A stretch of DNA of 37,435 bases from Bacteroidota bacterium (GTDB taxonomy: Bacteria; Bacteroidota; Bacteroidia; CAILMK01; JAAYUY01). The stretch spans positions 1-37,435 of the forward strand of contig JADHTG010000029.1 in the NCBI GenBank assembly GCA_016776505.1. The letters are read 5' to 3'. The position numbers and the translations under genes were made by a program. Shown in pieces: positions 7,938 through 14,748 of the stretch (position 1 is the first letter of the stretch; each line of letters begins with the position of its first letter). The notes below the pieces were generated by a model. That model searched no databases. It was not told the DNA's origin and worked only from the letters and a program-made list of their open reading frames with translations.

Positions 7938-8259
7938 TTATCTGATTTAATTTATTGAAAGCTGTTACTAAAACAGCACCCTGGTGAATGAGGCTTCATT
8001 TAATTGATCAGTTAAGTATCGGTTTATTTTTTCCAGTTTCATTGTCTTGTTTAATAATTGAGAAGTTAAATTCTTTTCTATTATGAAATTGGTATCTCCC
8101 TAAAGCATTTCATAGCTATTCGTATTCCTGTCAAATCCTGTTTAATTGTTACAGCAGGAGTATAAATTTGTACCAATCCCCTATTTAATGCCGAATTCTG
8201 CCAGAAGCAATTTATCAATTCAGCATTTATTATTATCTTCGACTTGTTAAATCTCCAAA
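7938..8259. other. intergenic stretch without a recognisable gene
   Basis: These 322 bases separate the hairpin-protein pair from the first module. I see one short hairpin, GCTGTT (7961-7966) with AACAGC (7972-7977), but no T-tract follows, so it is not a good terminator. A near-consensus -7 element (TATCTTCG, one base off) lies about 25 bases before the 8260 start. Nothing else is supported. Confidence 0.5.
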
Positions 8260-8937
8260 ATGCAGAAATTCATTTCCACAGCTTTTTTAATACTAATCTG
8301 CTTTACATTAAGCAGCCAAAATTATTTCAGAATTGAAGCTGAAATTTCAATCAAAACCAAACTGAGTGATGGCACAAGCACCCTGACAATGGGTAAGACC
8401 TATTTTGACAAAAACTTGCAGAAACTAGTATATTCTATTGCTTTTCCAGAAAAAGAAGTGTGGATCATAAAAGACAGCCTGGTTTACACCATCGTGAATA
8501 ATCAATTAGTAAATAAAGAGGTCATCATCCCAATGGTGCAATACACTCTATTTCATCTTGCACTGGAAGGGAAACTGGCTAATTTTGGACTCAAAAACAG
8601 CATATATACTGCTAAAAAAGTGGAAACAAATGATGATTTGGTAATAACCACATGGGAAGTCCCTGATAAGCTAAAAGAGAAAGCCGGCCAGATCATCACC
8701 TCAACCAAGCATAAAGACCTTTATGGTGTAGTATTATTCGATCCGAATGATAGCATCTTAAGTAAACAATTGTATAAAAATTATCAAAATATTAAAGGAA
8801 TCAGATTCCCTGCCGAAATTATTCATGTGATGTATTCAGATGGGAAAGAATCTTACCAGCTCATCACATTCAAAAACATTCGAATCAATAGTTTACAAAA
8901 TGAGAATTTTTATAATTATCCTATTCCTGCTGAGTAG
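8260..8937 (+). CDS. exported LolA-like protein, module 1
   Basis: The 225-residue product has a signal peptide (MQKFISTAFLILICFTLSSQ) and a beta-rich body of alternating short strands. That is the pattern of LolA/LolB-like half-barrels, which carry lipids or lipoproteins across the periplasm. The family call is tentative. It aligns along its length with the protein at 14729-15448: both have an ITxxxx-type central strand, a block LSKQLYKNYQNI / LSKKIYYYNYQSV, an IKIP/IRFP segment, and end in F-x-Y-x-IP. It is the first gene of a four-gene set. The YidD-like gene starts inside its last 38 bases, so the two are likely translationally coupled. The ATG at 8260 directly precedes the signal peptide. 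Confidence 0.7.
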   Translation: MQKFISTAFLILICFTLSSQNYFRIEAEISIKTKLSDGTSTLTMGKTYFDKNLQKLVYSIAFPEKEVWIIKDSLVYTIVNNQLVNKEVIIPMVQYTLFHLALEGKLANFGLKNSIYTAKKVETNDDLVITTWEVPDKLKEKAGQIITSTKHKDLYGVVLFDPNDSILSKQLYKNYQNIKGIRFPAEIIHVMYSDGKESYQLITFKNIRINSLQNENFYNYPIPAE

Positions 8938-9316
8938 TGTCCTGCAATACGCGATTGCTCAGAGTCCGGATGAAATAGAATGCTTAAAATCATCTTTTGA
9001 ACTTCAGACTGCATTACCTTATGAAAAGCATGGTACAGAAAGCAATTCTGCTATTGAATTGGTTTTTAACCAGGTTTTTATTTTTTATAAAGTATTTATT
9101 TCCTCTCAGGATTATAGTTCCTGCAGTTTTCATCCATCCTGCTCAGAATATGCCATCGAAGCTATTCATAAACAAGGTGTCGTCAAGGGTGTTTTTAATA
9201 CATTTGACCGATTGACGCGTTGCAACGGCTTAAGTCCTGAGCATTATCACATCCATCGGGAGCTACATGCATTGGAAGATCCGCTTAGAAATATGAGGTA
9301 TGAAAATATTAAATAA
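8900..9316 (+). CDS. exported YidD-like protein, module 1
   Basis: YidD proteins are small inner-membrane-associated factors linked to YidC-dependent membrane insertion. The core here is clear: FYKVFISSQDYSSCSFHPSC followed by SEYAIEAIHKQGVVKGVFNT and FDRLTRCNG. It matches the family's RFISP...CRFxPTCSxYA...G..KG....RI.RC pattern with all three Cys. It is unusual in having a signal peptide (MRIFIIILFLLSSVLQYAIAQ) and about 45 extra residues before the core. The mature protein would thus face the periplasm, unlike canonical YidD of about 70-85 residues. I chose ATG 8900, which opens the signal peptide; an upstream in-frame ATG at 8840 would put 20 polar residues before it. It overlaps the LolA-like gene by 38 bases and the next TPR gene by 17. 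Confidence 0.85.
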   Translation: MRIFIIILFLLSSVLQYAIAQSPDEIECLKSSFELQTALPYEKHGTESNSAIELVFNQVFIFYKVFISSQDYSSCSFHPSCSEYAIEAIHKQGVVKGVFNTFDRLTRCNGLSPEHYHIHRELHALEDPLRNMRYENIK

Positions 9317-10139
9317 AATTTCACTCATACTTTTTGTTTTGCCGTGTTGGTATCCCATTTCAGCACAAAATCTATTCAATGAATCAAATTCGCGAAAATA
9401 TGCTGACTACTTGTTTGCATCAGGAGATTTTAAACTCGCTGCGGAAGAATTTGAACGATTGAATTTTTTGCATCCGGGAAACGACACATTTCAAACCAGG
9501 ATTATCCAGTCATATCGTAAAGCATCGAATTACGAATTCGCTGACATCCGCTTGAATAGCTTTTACCCAAAACTAAATTTCAGCCTGAAAGAAACAGCGT
9601 TTGAATATCTGATTATTCAATTCAGCCAGGACCGATTTAATCAAAGCAAAAGTTTTCTTCAATCAACCAACTTATTGAATAAGGATGAAAAATTATTCTT
9701 CCATCTGTCAGCTGATTTATTTTCAGCAGAATATGAACAGGCTGCAAAAAAATTAGGAGATTGGAGCCCGGAATTTCCTGCAACTGTTCATGATTACCAT
9801 CAAATTATTTCAGATTACCAGCACATTCATTTTAAAAAACAACTCCTTGCCGGAGGATTATCAGCAATGATTCCGGGTTTAGGTCAAAGTTATGCTGGCT
9901 ATTGGAAAGATGGAGTCTTTGCGTTTCTATTCACGCTATCATCTGCATATCAGTCTTATAGGGCATTTAACAAAGGAGGTATTAAAAGTCCCTATGCCTG
10001 GATTTACGGAGCATTGGGAACCGGCTTCTATGTTGGAAATATTTACGGTGCTGTAAAATCTGCGAACAAATATAACTTTAATAAGAAAAAAGAAATTAAT
10101 AACAGGATTGAAAAGGTTTTTAATTCATATTATCCTTAG
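9300..10139 (+). CDS. exported TPR protein with C-terminal PGxGxxYAG membrane domain (type a), module 1
   Basis: The 279-residue product starts with a signal peptide ending PISAQ. Helical TPR-like sequence covers about residues 25-175 (ADYLFASGDFKLAAEEFERL is a typical repeat). The last 90 residues form a membrane domain: LLAGGLSAMIPGLGQSYAGY, a hydrophobic helix FAFLFTLSSAYQSYRAF, then WIYGALGTGFYVGNIYGAVK followed by a basic tail. The PGxGQxYAG turn plus FYVGNIYG motif recurs in the mirror gene at 13415-14284, which identifies the pair as orthologous positions of two modules. The likely role is an adaptor in the envelope, inferred from the TPRs. Its ATG lies inside the 3' end of the YidD-like gene (17-base overlap). 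Confidence 0.8.
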   Translation: MKILNKISLILFVLPCWYPISAQNLFNESNSRKYADYLFASGDFKLAAEEFERLNFLHPGNDTFQTRIIQSYRKASNYEFADIRLNSFYPKLNFSLKETAFEYLIIQFSQDRFNQSKSFLQSTNLLNKDEKLFFHLSADLFSAEYEQAAKKLGDWSPEFPATVHDYHQIISDYQHIHFKKQLLAGGLSAMIPGLGQSYAGYWKDGVFAFLFTLSSAYQSYRAFNKGGIKSPYAWIYGALGTGFYVGNIYGAVKSANKYNFNKKKEINNRIEKVFNSYYP

Positions 10140-10950
10140 TATATGCCCTGTTCTGATCTTTTCACAGGATATTCAGCAAACACTCGCTTTTGCTGATGGT
10201 CAATATGAAATTCAGAATTACGAAGCAGCCCTGAAGTCTTATAAGAGAATTCTCTTTTTTGACCAGGGAGAAATGAATGAAAAAATTCAGTCCAAAATTG
10301 CAAATTGCTACTTCCACATCCATGATTTTCAAAAGGCATTATTTCATTACGATTTAGCTTTTTCATTCTCTGTAGATGATAGTTTGTCCAATGAATATAT
10401 TCTAAAGCGTGTATTGATATATGTGCTTCAGGATGAGTTTTTTTTCGCCTTGCAGGAATTACTGAATGTGGATGAAAAGATCAGTGCATATTTTTTACAT
10501 AAAAAAGAATTTTATCATGCCATAATTGATTATCAAACGGATCGATTTGATTCGGCAGAAAAGCATTTCATACAGGCAGTTGGAAGTGCTGATTCCGTTT
10601 ATTCCAGCCATATTAAAAAACTTTTTGGATTGTATAATCTAAACAAACCCAATCCCAAAACTGCAAAAGTCCTAAGCATATTCCTTCCAGGAGCTGGACA
10701 ACTGTATGCAGGAGATTTTAAAAATGCTATCAACTCATTTTTACTAACAGCTGGTTTTGCATGCTTGTTTATAGTGACTGCTAAGAATCTGACACCCATT
10801 GATGCACTATTGAGTGTATTCCCCTGGTTTCAACGCTACTACATGGGCGGATTCGCCAAGGCAGAGTATATCGCCATATTAAAAAAAGAAGAAAAAAAAC
10901 AACAGTTATTTGCTGAAATTATGCGTCTTTTTGATGAAATAATAAAATAA
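10108..10950 (+). CDS. exported TPR protein with C-terminal PGxGxxYAG membrane domain (type b), module 1
   Basis: The 280-residue product has a signal peptide (MKRFLIHIILSICPVLIFSQ) when started at the TTG at 10108, 32 bases inside the previous gene. No ATG upstream of the signal sequence exists, so TTG is the best choice. TPR-like helices follow (ADGQYEIQNYEAALKSYKRI; FQKALFHYDLAFSF). The C-terminal domain carries VLSIFLPGAGQLYAGDFKNA, a hydrophobic helix, and FPWFQRYYMGGFAKAEYI, ending in a Lys/Glu-rich helix. The FQ(R/K)(Y/F)Y(M/F)G motif is shared with the mirror gene at 12595-13476 and distinguishes type b from type a. No terminator separates it from the TM2-like genes that start 53 bases downstream. 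Confidence 0.78.
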   Translation: MKRFLIHIILSICPVLIFSQDIQQTLAFADGQYEIQNYEAALKSYKRILFFDQGEMNEKIQSKIANCYFHIHDFQKALFHYDLAFSFSVDDSLSNEYILKRVLIYVLQDEFFFALQELLNVDEKISAYFLHKKEFYHAIIDYQTDRFDSAEKHFIQAVGSADSVYSSHIKKLFGLYNLNKPNPKTAKVLSIFLPGAGQLYAGDFKNAINSFLLTAGFACLFIVTAKNLTPIDALLSVFPWFQRYYMGGFAKAEYIAILKKEEKKQQLFAEIMRLFDEIIK

Positions 10951-11003
10951 TATTCTTCTTTTTATTATTTTTCCGAAATTTACTTTTAATTAAACAAGCT
11001 ACT

Positions 11004-11495
11004 ATGAAAAAACATCTACTATTAATCAGCTCATTCATTATATTGGTGATAAGCTGTTATGCTCATACTGAAAAATATAAAATCAGTGATGAAGAAGTTG
11101 ACAACATGTTTAACTCCGCCATGGAAGTAAATATGTTTGAAACTATTTATGTTTCACCTCTGAGTGGAACTGCGATTAATATTTCATATTTCAACGCAGA
11201 AAAAAGTTATACGGTAGCAAGTATTTTGGGGATTTTTGTTGGCTGGCTTGGTATTCACAGGCTGTATTCTGAGAGTCCGTTTACCGTTTGGGGTATTTAT
11301 GCAGGTGTATCCATGGGGGGTTTATGTCTGGGAATAGCCGGTTCAAGATTTCTTTACTCGGGCTTGAGATATTGCTCGTATTTAGCCAGTTGTATCGGAA
11401 TTCTTGGTTTTGTTGATGGAATCATCATTCTTACAGGCTCAGAATCTGATTACAATACCAAATGGGTAGGAAGTGATAAACTGTTTAACTGGTAA
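11004..11495 (+). CDS. small exported TM2-like protein 1
   Basis: The 163-residue product has an N-terminal hydrophobic signal (MKKHLLLISSFIILVISCYA). The sequence VISC could also act as a lipobox. The mature part begins with EKYKISDEEVDNMFNSAMEV, a motif shared with the next two genes. The C-terminal half resembles an expanded TM2 domain: SILGIFVGWLGIHRLYSESP, a Gly-rich helix pair GIYAGVSMGGLCLGIAGS, then LGFVDGIIILTG, and a final KWVGSDKLFNW tail. The GIHRLY turn corresponds to the GxHRFYLG signature of TM2 proteins. Function is unknown. Its position between the two mirror modules suggests it is a component or client of them. Confidence 0.75.
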   Translation: MKKHLLLISSFIILVISCYAHTEKYKISDEEVDNMFNSAMEVNMFETIYVSPLSGTAINISYFNAEKSYTVASILGIFVGWLGIHRLYSESPFTVWGIYAGVSMGGLCLGIAGSRFLYSGLRYCSYLASCIGILGFVDGIIILTGSESDYNTKWVGSDKLFNW

Positions 11496-11516
11496 AAAAA
11501 ATCAAAAAATAATAAT

Positions 11517-11544
11517 AACCTTAATTAACCCTTAAAAATTAAGT
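11517..11544 (+). promoter_or_regulatory. conserved 5' leader before the 11545 gene
   Basis: The bases AACCTTAATTAACCCT followed by TAAAAATTAAG directly precede the ATG. They match the leader of the 12149 gene at all but about three of 31 positions including the ATG. No ribosome binding site of the GGAGG type is present, so this A/T-rich leader may itself set translation. Confidence 0.4.
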
Positions 11545-12027
11545 ATGAATAAGGTTTTAGTCCTATTGGCCATCTTAATAGGTTCTTCCACAGGCCTATT
11601 GGCAGACGGAGATAAATATAAAATTGATGATCAGGCAATTGAAGAGATGTTTGCAAATGCAATTGAAGTTAATTTTATCCATGAATCCGATAATTTCTTT
11701 ACATTGACTGGGAGCAATTTGCAAGAAATGATTTCAGTTGATAAAGACAAAACGACTGCTGGTCTTCTTGGAATATTTCTTGGTAGTTTTGGAATTCACA
11801 GGGCCTATTCAGACAGCCCTTTCAAAGTTTGGGGTGTTTACGCAGGAGTGACTGTGGGTTCTATTGTATGTGGAACCGCTGGATCATTTGTAGGTTGTCC
11901 ATTTGGATTTTTATTTACAGGCATTCCTGGAATAATTGGGCTGGTTGACGGAATTATTATATTATCTGGTGAAGATAGTGAATATCGATCCAAATGGATA
12001 GGCAGTAATAAATTATTAAATTGGTGA
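11545..12027 (+). CDS. small exported TM2-like protein 2
   Basis: The 160-residue product is a close paralogue of its upstream neighbour. The signal peptide ends GLLA|DGD, and the mature part opens with KYKIDDQAIEEMFANAIEV. The membrane region reads LLGIFLGSFGIHRAYSDSPF, GVYAGVTVGSIVCGTAGS, a Cys/Gly/Phe-rich hydrophobic linker, then IIGLVDGIIILSGEDSEY and the tail KWIGSNKLLNW. GIHRAY and the (L/F)VDGIIIL helix correspond to the two helices of a TM2 domain, with an extra hydrophobic insert of about 30 residues between them. It is preceded by a leader shared with the 12149 gene. No function is assigned. Confidence 0.78.
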   Translation: MNKVLVLLAILIGSSTGLLADGDKYKIDDQAIEEMFANAIEVNFIHESDNFFTLTGSNLQEMISVDKDKTTAGLLGIFLGSFGIHRAYSDSPFKVWGVYAGVTVGSIVCGTAGSFVGCPFGFLFTGIPGIIGLVDGIIILSGEDSEYRSKWIGSNKLLNW

Positions 12028-12081
12028 AGATCATCAAAGAAAGCTATTTCTCTTTATTAATTAATTATTTATTAATCTGAT

Positions 12082-12109
12082 TTTGAATTAGAAATAATTG
12101 CTATATTTC
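12082..12109 (+). promoter_or_regulatory. Bacteroidota-type promoter for the 12149 gene
   Basis: TTTG (12082-12085), 16 bases, then TATATTTC (12102-12109), one base off TAnnTTTG. The layout is the same as that before 7524. The start codon lies 39 bases downstream, giving a leader of about 30 bases that includes the conserved AACCTTATTTAACCCT block. Confidence 0.5.
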
Positions 12110-12120
12110 AACAAAAAATA

Positions 12121-12148
12121 AACCTTATTTAACCCTAAAAAATTAAGC
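12121..12148 (+). promoter_or_regulatory. conserved 5' leader before the 12149 gene
   Basis: AACCTTATTTAACCCT followed by AAAAAATTAAGC leads directly into the ATG and is nearly identical to the leader at 11517-11544. The conservation is in non-coding sequence, so it is probably functional or marks a recent duplication. Confidence 0.4.
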
Positions 12149-12556
12149 ATGAAAAAAGTTTTTACCGTTTTTGCATTCTTTGTCATTACATCTACTTTTC
12201 TATTTGCAGACGGAGGCAAATACAAAATCAATGATCAGGCTGTTGACCACATGATTGCAAGTGCTACTGAGATCTCCATGAACGATATGAGTACTTTAAA
12301 TATAGGTATGAATTCTGTTCCTTCTGAGCAAGTGAGTGAGAAGAATCCATGGGTTGCCTGGATTTTATGTGCAACTTATTTTGGTCACAGAATTTACCTT
12401 GGATCTAAAACAGGTACTATTATTCTGTATGTCTGTACTGGCGGTGGATGTGGTATAGTTACCACGGTGGATGCAATTGTATTATTAATTGGAGCAATCA
12501 ATGAGGATATTAGTAAATTTATTGATAACGATAAATTTATCATGTGGGGAAAATAA
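12149..12556 (+). CDS. small exported TM2-domain protein 3
   Basis: The 135-residue product is the most typical TM2 protein of the three. After the signal peptide (ending FLFA|DGG) comes the shared start KYKINDQAVDHMIASATEI and a short polar linker. The TM2 domain is NPWVAWILCATYFGHRIYLG followed by GTIILYVCTGGGCGIVTTVD and AIVLLIGAI. The GHRIYLG turn, the GGxGI centre and the Asp at the start of the second helix are family hallmarks. It lacks the insert seen in the two upstream paralogues. It ends just before the strong bidirectional terminator shared with the converging second module. Confidence 0.82.
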   Translation: MKKVFTVFAFFVITSTFLFADGGKYKINDQAVDHMIASATEISMNDMSTLNIGMNSVPSEQVSEKNPWVAWILCATYFGHRIYLGSKTGTIILYVCTGGGCGIVTTVDAIVLLIGAINEDISKFIDNDKFIMWGK

Positions 12557-12564
12557 ATAATAAT

Positions 12565-12596
12565 TTAAAAGCTGTCAAATAGACAGCTTTTTTTTT
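12565..12596. terminator. strong bidirectional terminator between the converging arms
   Basis: The arms AAAGCTGTC (12568-12576) and GACAGCTTT (12582-12590) enclose a 5-base loop. T's follow to 12596 on the plus strand, and an A-rich stretch precedes it, giving T's on the minus strand. The second-module operon ends at 12595, so the terminator touches its stop codon. Both arms of the locus therefore end at this one hairpin. Confidence 0.85.
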
Positions 12597-13476
12597 ATTT
12601 ATTTAGTATAATAATTAACTGCTTTTTCACTTCATCATTGAATGCCCGTGTATTTAAATAATTTCTTTTGTTCACCAGGTATTCTACTCTTTTATTTGAG
12701 CCGAAATAAAACTTCTGGAAAAGGGCCAAACCGGCAAAATAACCGGTGAAGAAATATTTGTAGTAAAATGCAATTCCGGCGATGCCCAAAGACGCAAAAG
12801 TAAAAGTAAAATTAAGCAGGCCTTCTCCAATATTCCCTGCATAAATTTGTCCAGCTCCCGGAAGGAAGGCAGACATCCATTGAGCCGTTTTTACTTTTTT
12901 TAGTTTAGGAATGTGTTTCTTATTGTAAAAACTGATTAATTCATCTGTTGCCAGACTCTCAGCTACTGATAAACGAGTGTTTGACTTGTATATCAACAGA
13001 AGTTCTTTGGCATGCTTCCAATTTTGTATTTCATTATAAACAAGGACCTGTAAAGGAATTGTCTGAATAATCAGGTTGCTGTCATGCAAATAAAAATTGA
13101 GTTGTTCGAATTGTGAAATAGCATCATAATAGTTTGCTGACAGGTAGGCACATAATGCGGTTTCATATCTTGCATGAAAATGCATGCTGTCATTCAAAAC
13201 AGCATAGTTCAATCGTTCAAGACTTCTTTGAGCTTTCAGATACTCTCCTTTTCTTTTAAGGACAGCTGCTTTACTCATCAATGCCATATTCACCAGCAAG
13301 GGATCATTTGCCTCGAAAGCTATACGTTCATAGAAAATGTACGCATCTGTTAATGCTCCTGCATCCTCGAGCGCTTTGCCTTCATCAAAATAACTTTTTA
13401 AAGTATCCTGACTTCTAGAAGAATATCCTGCGCAAAGGAATATGAAGATCAAATAATATGTTGTGATTAATTTCAT
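12595..13476 (-). CDS. exported TPR protein with C-terminal PGxGxxYAG membrane domain (type b), module 2
   Basis: The best start is the ATG at 13476, giving a signal peptide (MKLITTYYLIFIFLCAGYSS) and a product of about 293 residues. An open frame continues upstream to 13581 inside the previous gene but lacks signal-like order. TPR-like helices (ALTDAYIFYERIAFEANDPL; AQRSLERLNYAVL; YYDAISQFEQLNFYL) occupy the first two thirds. The C-terminal domain reads WMSAFLPGAGQIYAGNIGEG, a Phe-rich hydrophobic helix, then LALFQKFYFGSNKRVEYLVN. It matches the type-b protein at 10108-10950 in order and motifs. It overlaps the preceding gene by 62 bases, the longest overlap in the locus. Confidence 0.78.
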   Translation of the reverse strand: MKLITTYYLIFIFLCAGYSSRSQDTLKSYFDEGKALEDAGALTDAYIFYERIAFEANDPLLVNMALMSKAAVLKRKGEYLKAQRSLERLNYAVLNDSMHFHARYETALCAYLSANYYDAISQFEQLNFYLHDSNLIIQTIPLQVLVYNEIQNWKHAKELLLIYKSNTRLSVAESLATDELISFYNKKHIPKLKKVKTAQWMSAFLPGAGQIYAGNIGEGLLNFTFTFASLGIAGIAFYYKYFFTGYFAGLALFQKFYFGSNKRVEYLVNKRNYLNTRAFNDEVKKQLIIILNK

Positions 13477-14284
13477 TGTTAAACTCTTCGCGTTGCATTT
13501 GAACACTAAAAACACTTCCCCAGATATTACCCACATAAAAAACACCGAATAAACCAGTGAAGAAAATTGATTTAGGATCAATCAACCCATCTTTACGAAT
13601 ATTTTCAAGGGCAACAAAAGCAATGGATGAAGTAATTAAAAAGGATGAAATACCATCGCCTAAACGACCAGCATATACTTTCCCTGATCCAGGCATAATA
13701 GCAGACAGCATTCCCGCCACAAACATCGATTTATCTTTAAATTCGTTTAATTGCTGGTAATACTCCATTAGATTTTTTTCTTCTTTGGCAAATTGATAAT
13801 GGGAGGCATTGAAATCTTTAGCCAGGGCCAGGAATGAAATGGTATCTCGCTCAAGCAAATGCATTCCTGACATTTCAAAGTTTCTTAGTGAAAAATAAGA
13901 GGAATCACAGAAAGAATTGGATAATTTATCTAATCCCCGGGATGGTCTTCCAAGATAACTCTCATTGAAAGCACTAAAAAAAGATGATTTATGATACATA
14001 GCTGACGCAGGACTAACCTGGTCCAGATAGGTCAAAGAAGAATCCAGTTCCTTTAAGTGGTAATAACTCCATCCCTTTAAATAATTCAGGCTATCGCGCA
14101 AAAAAAGAGGAAGATTTTCCTTTTTGTAATGGTCGATCAGGTATATGGCATCCGAATACTCTTCAATTGAGATCCAGTGATTAATAAAGGCCATTTCTTC
14201 GTGCGAGTTTGAATCCAATTCATTTTGAGCAAAAGAGATCTGGGAGAAAAGGAATCCAAAAATGACTAAAAAAAACCAACTCAT
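13415..14284 (-). CDS. exported TPR protein with C-terminal PGxGxxYAG membrane domain (type a), module 2
   Basis: The 289-residue product has a signal peptide (MSWFFLVIFGFLFSQISFAQ) and a helical region of TPR character (about residues 30-185). It ends in a membrane domain: FVAGMLSAIMPGSGKVYAGR, FLITSSIAFVALENI, then FFTGLFGVFYVGNIWGSV. FYVGNI(Y/W)G is diagnostic of type a and matches the protein at 9300-10139. Here the usual Gln after PGxG is Lys (PGSGKVYAG). The start codon overlaps the stop of the YidD-like gene by one base (TAATG), a classic translational-coupling junction. Confidence 0.8.
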   Translation of the reverse strand: MSWFFLVIFGFLFSQISFAQNELDSNSHEEMAFINHWISIEEYSDAIYLIDHYKKENLPLFLRDSLNYLKGWSYYHLKELDSSLTYLDQVSPASAMYHKSSFFSAFNESYLGRPSRGLDKLSNSFCDSSYFSLRNFEMSGMHLLERDTISFLALAKDFNASHYQFAKEEKNLMEYYQQLNEFKDKSMFVAGMLSAIMPGSGKVYAGRLGDGISSFLITSSIAFVALENIRKDGLIDPKSIFFTGLFGVFYVGNIWGSVFSVQMQREEFNNEINHNILFDLHIPLRRIFF

Positions 14285-14748
14285 TACTTCTTCATCTTAT
14301 ACAATTTAACATCCTCTATCACTTTTCCTGTTTCAGTGTTAATTTTCAATTTATTTACATCGATCGTAGAAAGCTTTGTGCATCTGGTCAGTCGATCTGC
14401 TGAAGTACATATTCCTTTTAATAATCCGTATTCACTGATCAGACTTTTACTAAAATTAGAGCATGAATTCTCATATAAACAACCTGCTGCAAATTGAGGA
14501 GAAACAGCTGCCTGGTAGAACAGCATGACAGATCCAAATGCTAAACTAAGTGGATTATATTTTACAAATTTGCTTTCAGAATCGGCAAATAAGTATTTGA
14601 CTTTATGGGGATCATATTGATGTTCATGAACGTCCTGGTTTGCAATAAGCATTAAATCGATTTCACTCAGCTGTCCAAATCCCGGGCTTGAAATCAGGCA
14701 AAGAAATACCAGTGCAGGTAGAGATATCCTAATCAACAACTTGGGCAT
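14284..14748 (-). CDS. exported YidD-like protein, module 2
   Basis: The 154-residue product is a divergent second copy of the exported YidD-like protein. It has a signal peptide (MPKLLIRISLPALVFLCLIS, cleavage near GFGQ), about 65 residues of spacer, then the YidD core FYQAAVSPQFAAGCLYENSC. SNFSKSLISEYGLLKGICTS and ADRLTRCTKLS follow. The Cys positions of the family core are kept (C-x5-C and RC), while FxPTCS has become LYENSCS. A C-terminal tail of about 25 charged residues follows. The gene overlaps the LolA-like gene by 20 bases and the TPR gene by one. As with the first copy, the signal peptide implies a periplasmic location. Confidence 0.78.
   Translation of the reverse strand: MPKLLIRISLPALVFLCLISSPGFGQLSEIDLMLIANQDVHEHQYDPHKVKYLFADSESKFVKYNPLSLAFGSVMLFYQAAVSPQFAAGCLYENSCSNFSKSLISEYGLLKGICTSADRLTRCTKLSTIDVNKLKINTETGKVIEDVKLYKMKK

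Noticed and set aside
7961..7977. Hairpin GCTGTT/AACAGC as a terminator for the 7524 gene
   Set aside because: No T-tract follows on either strand.
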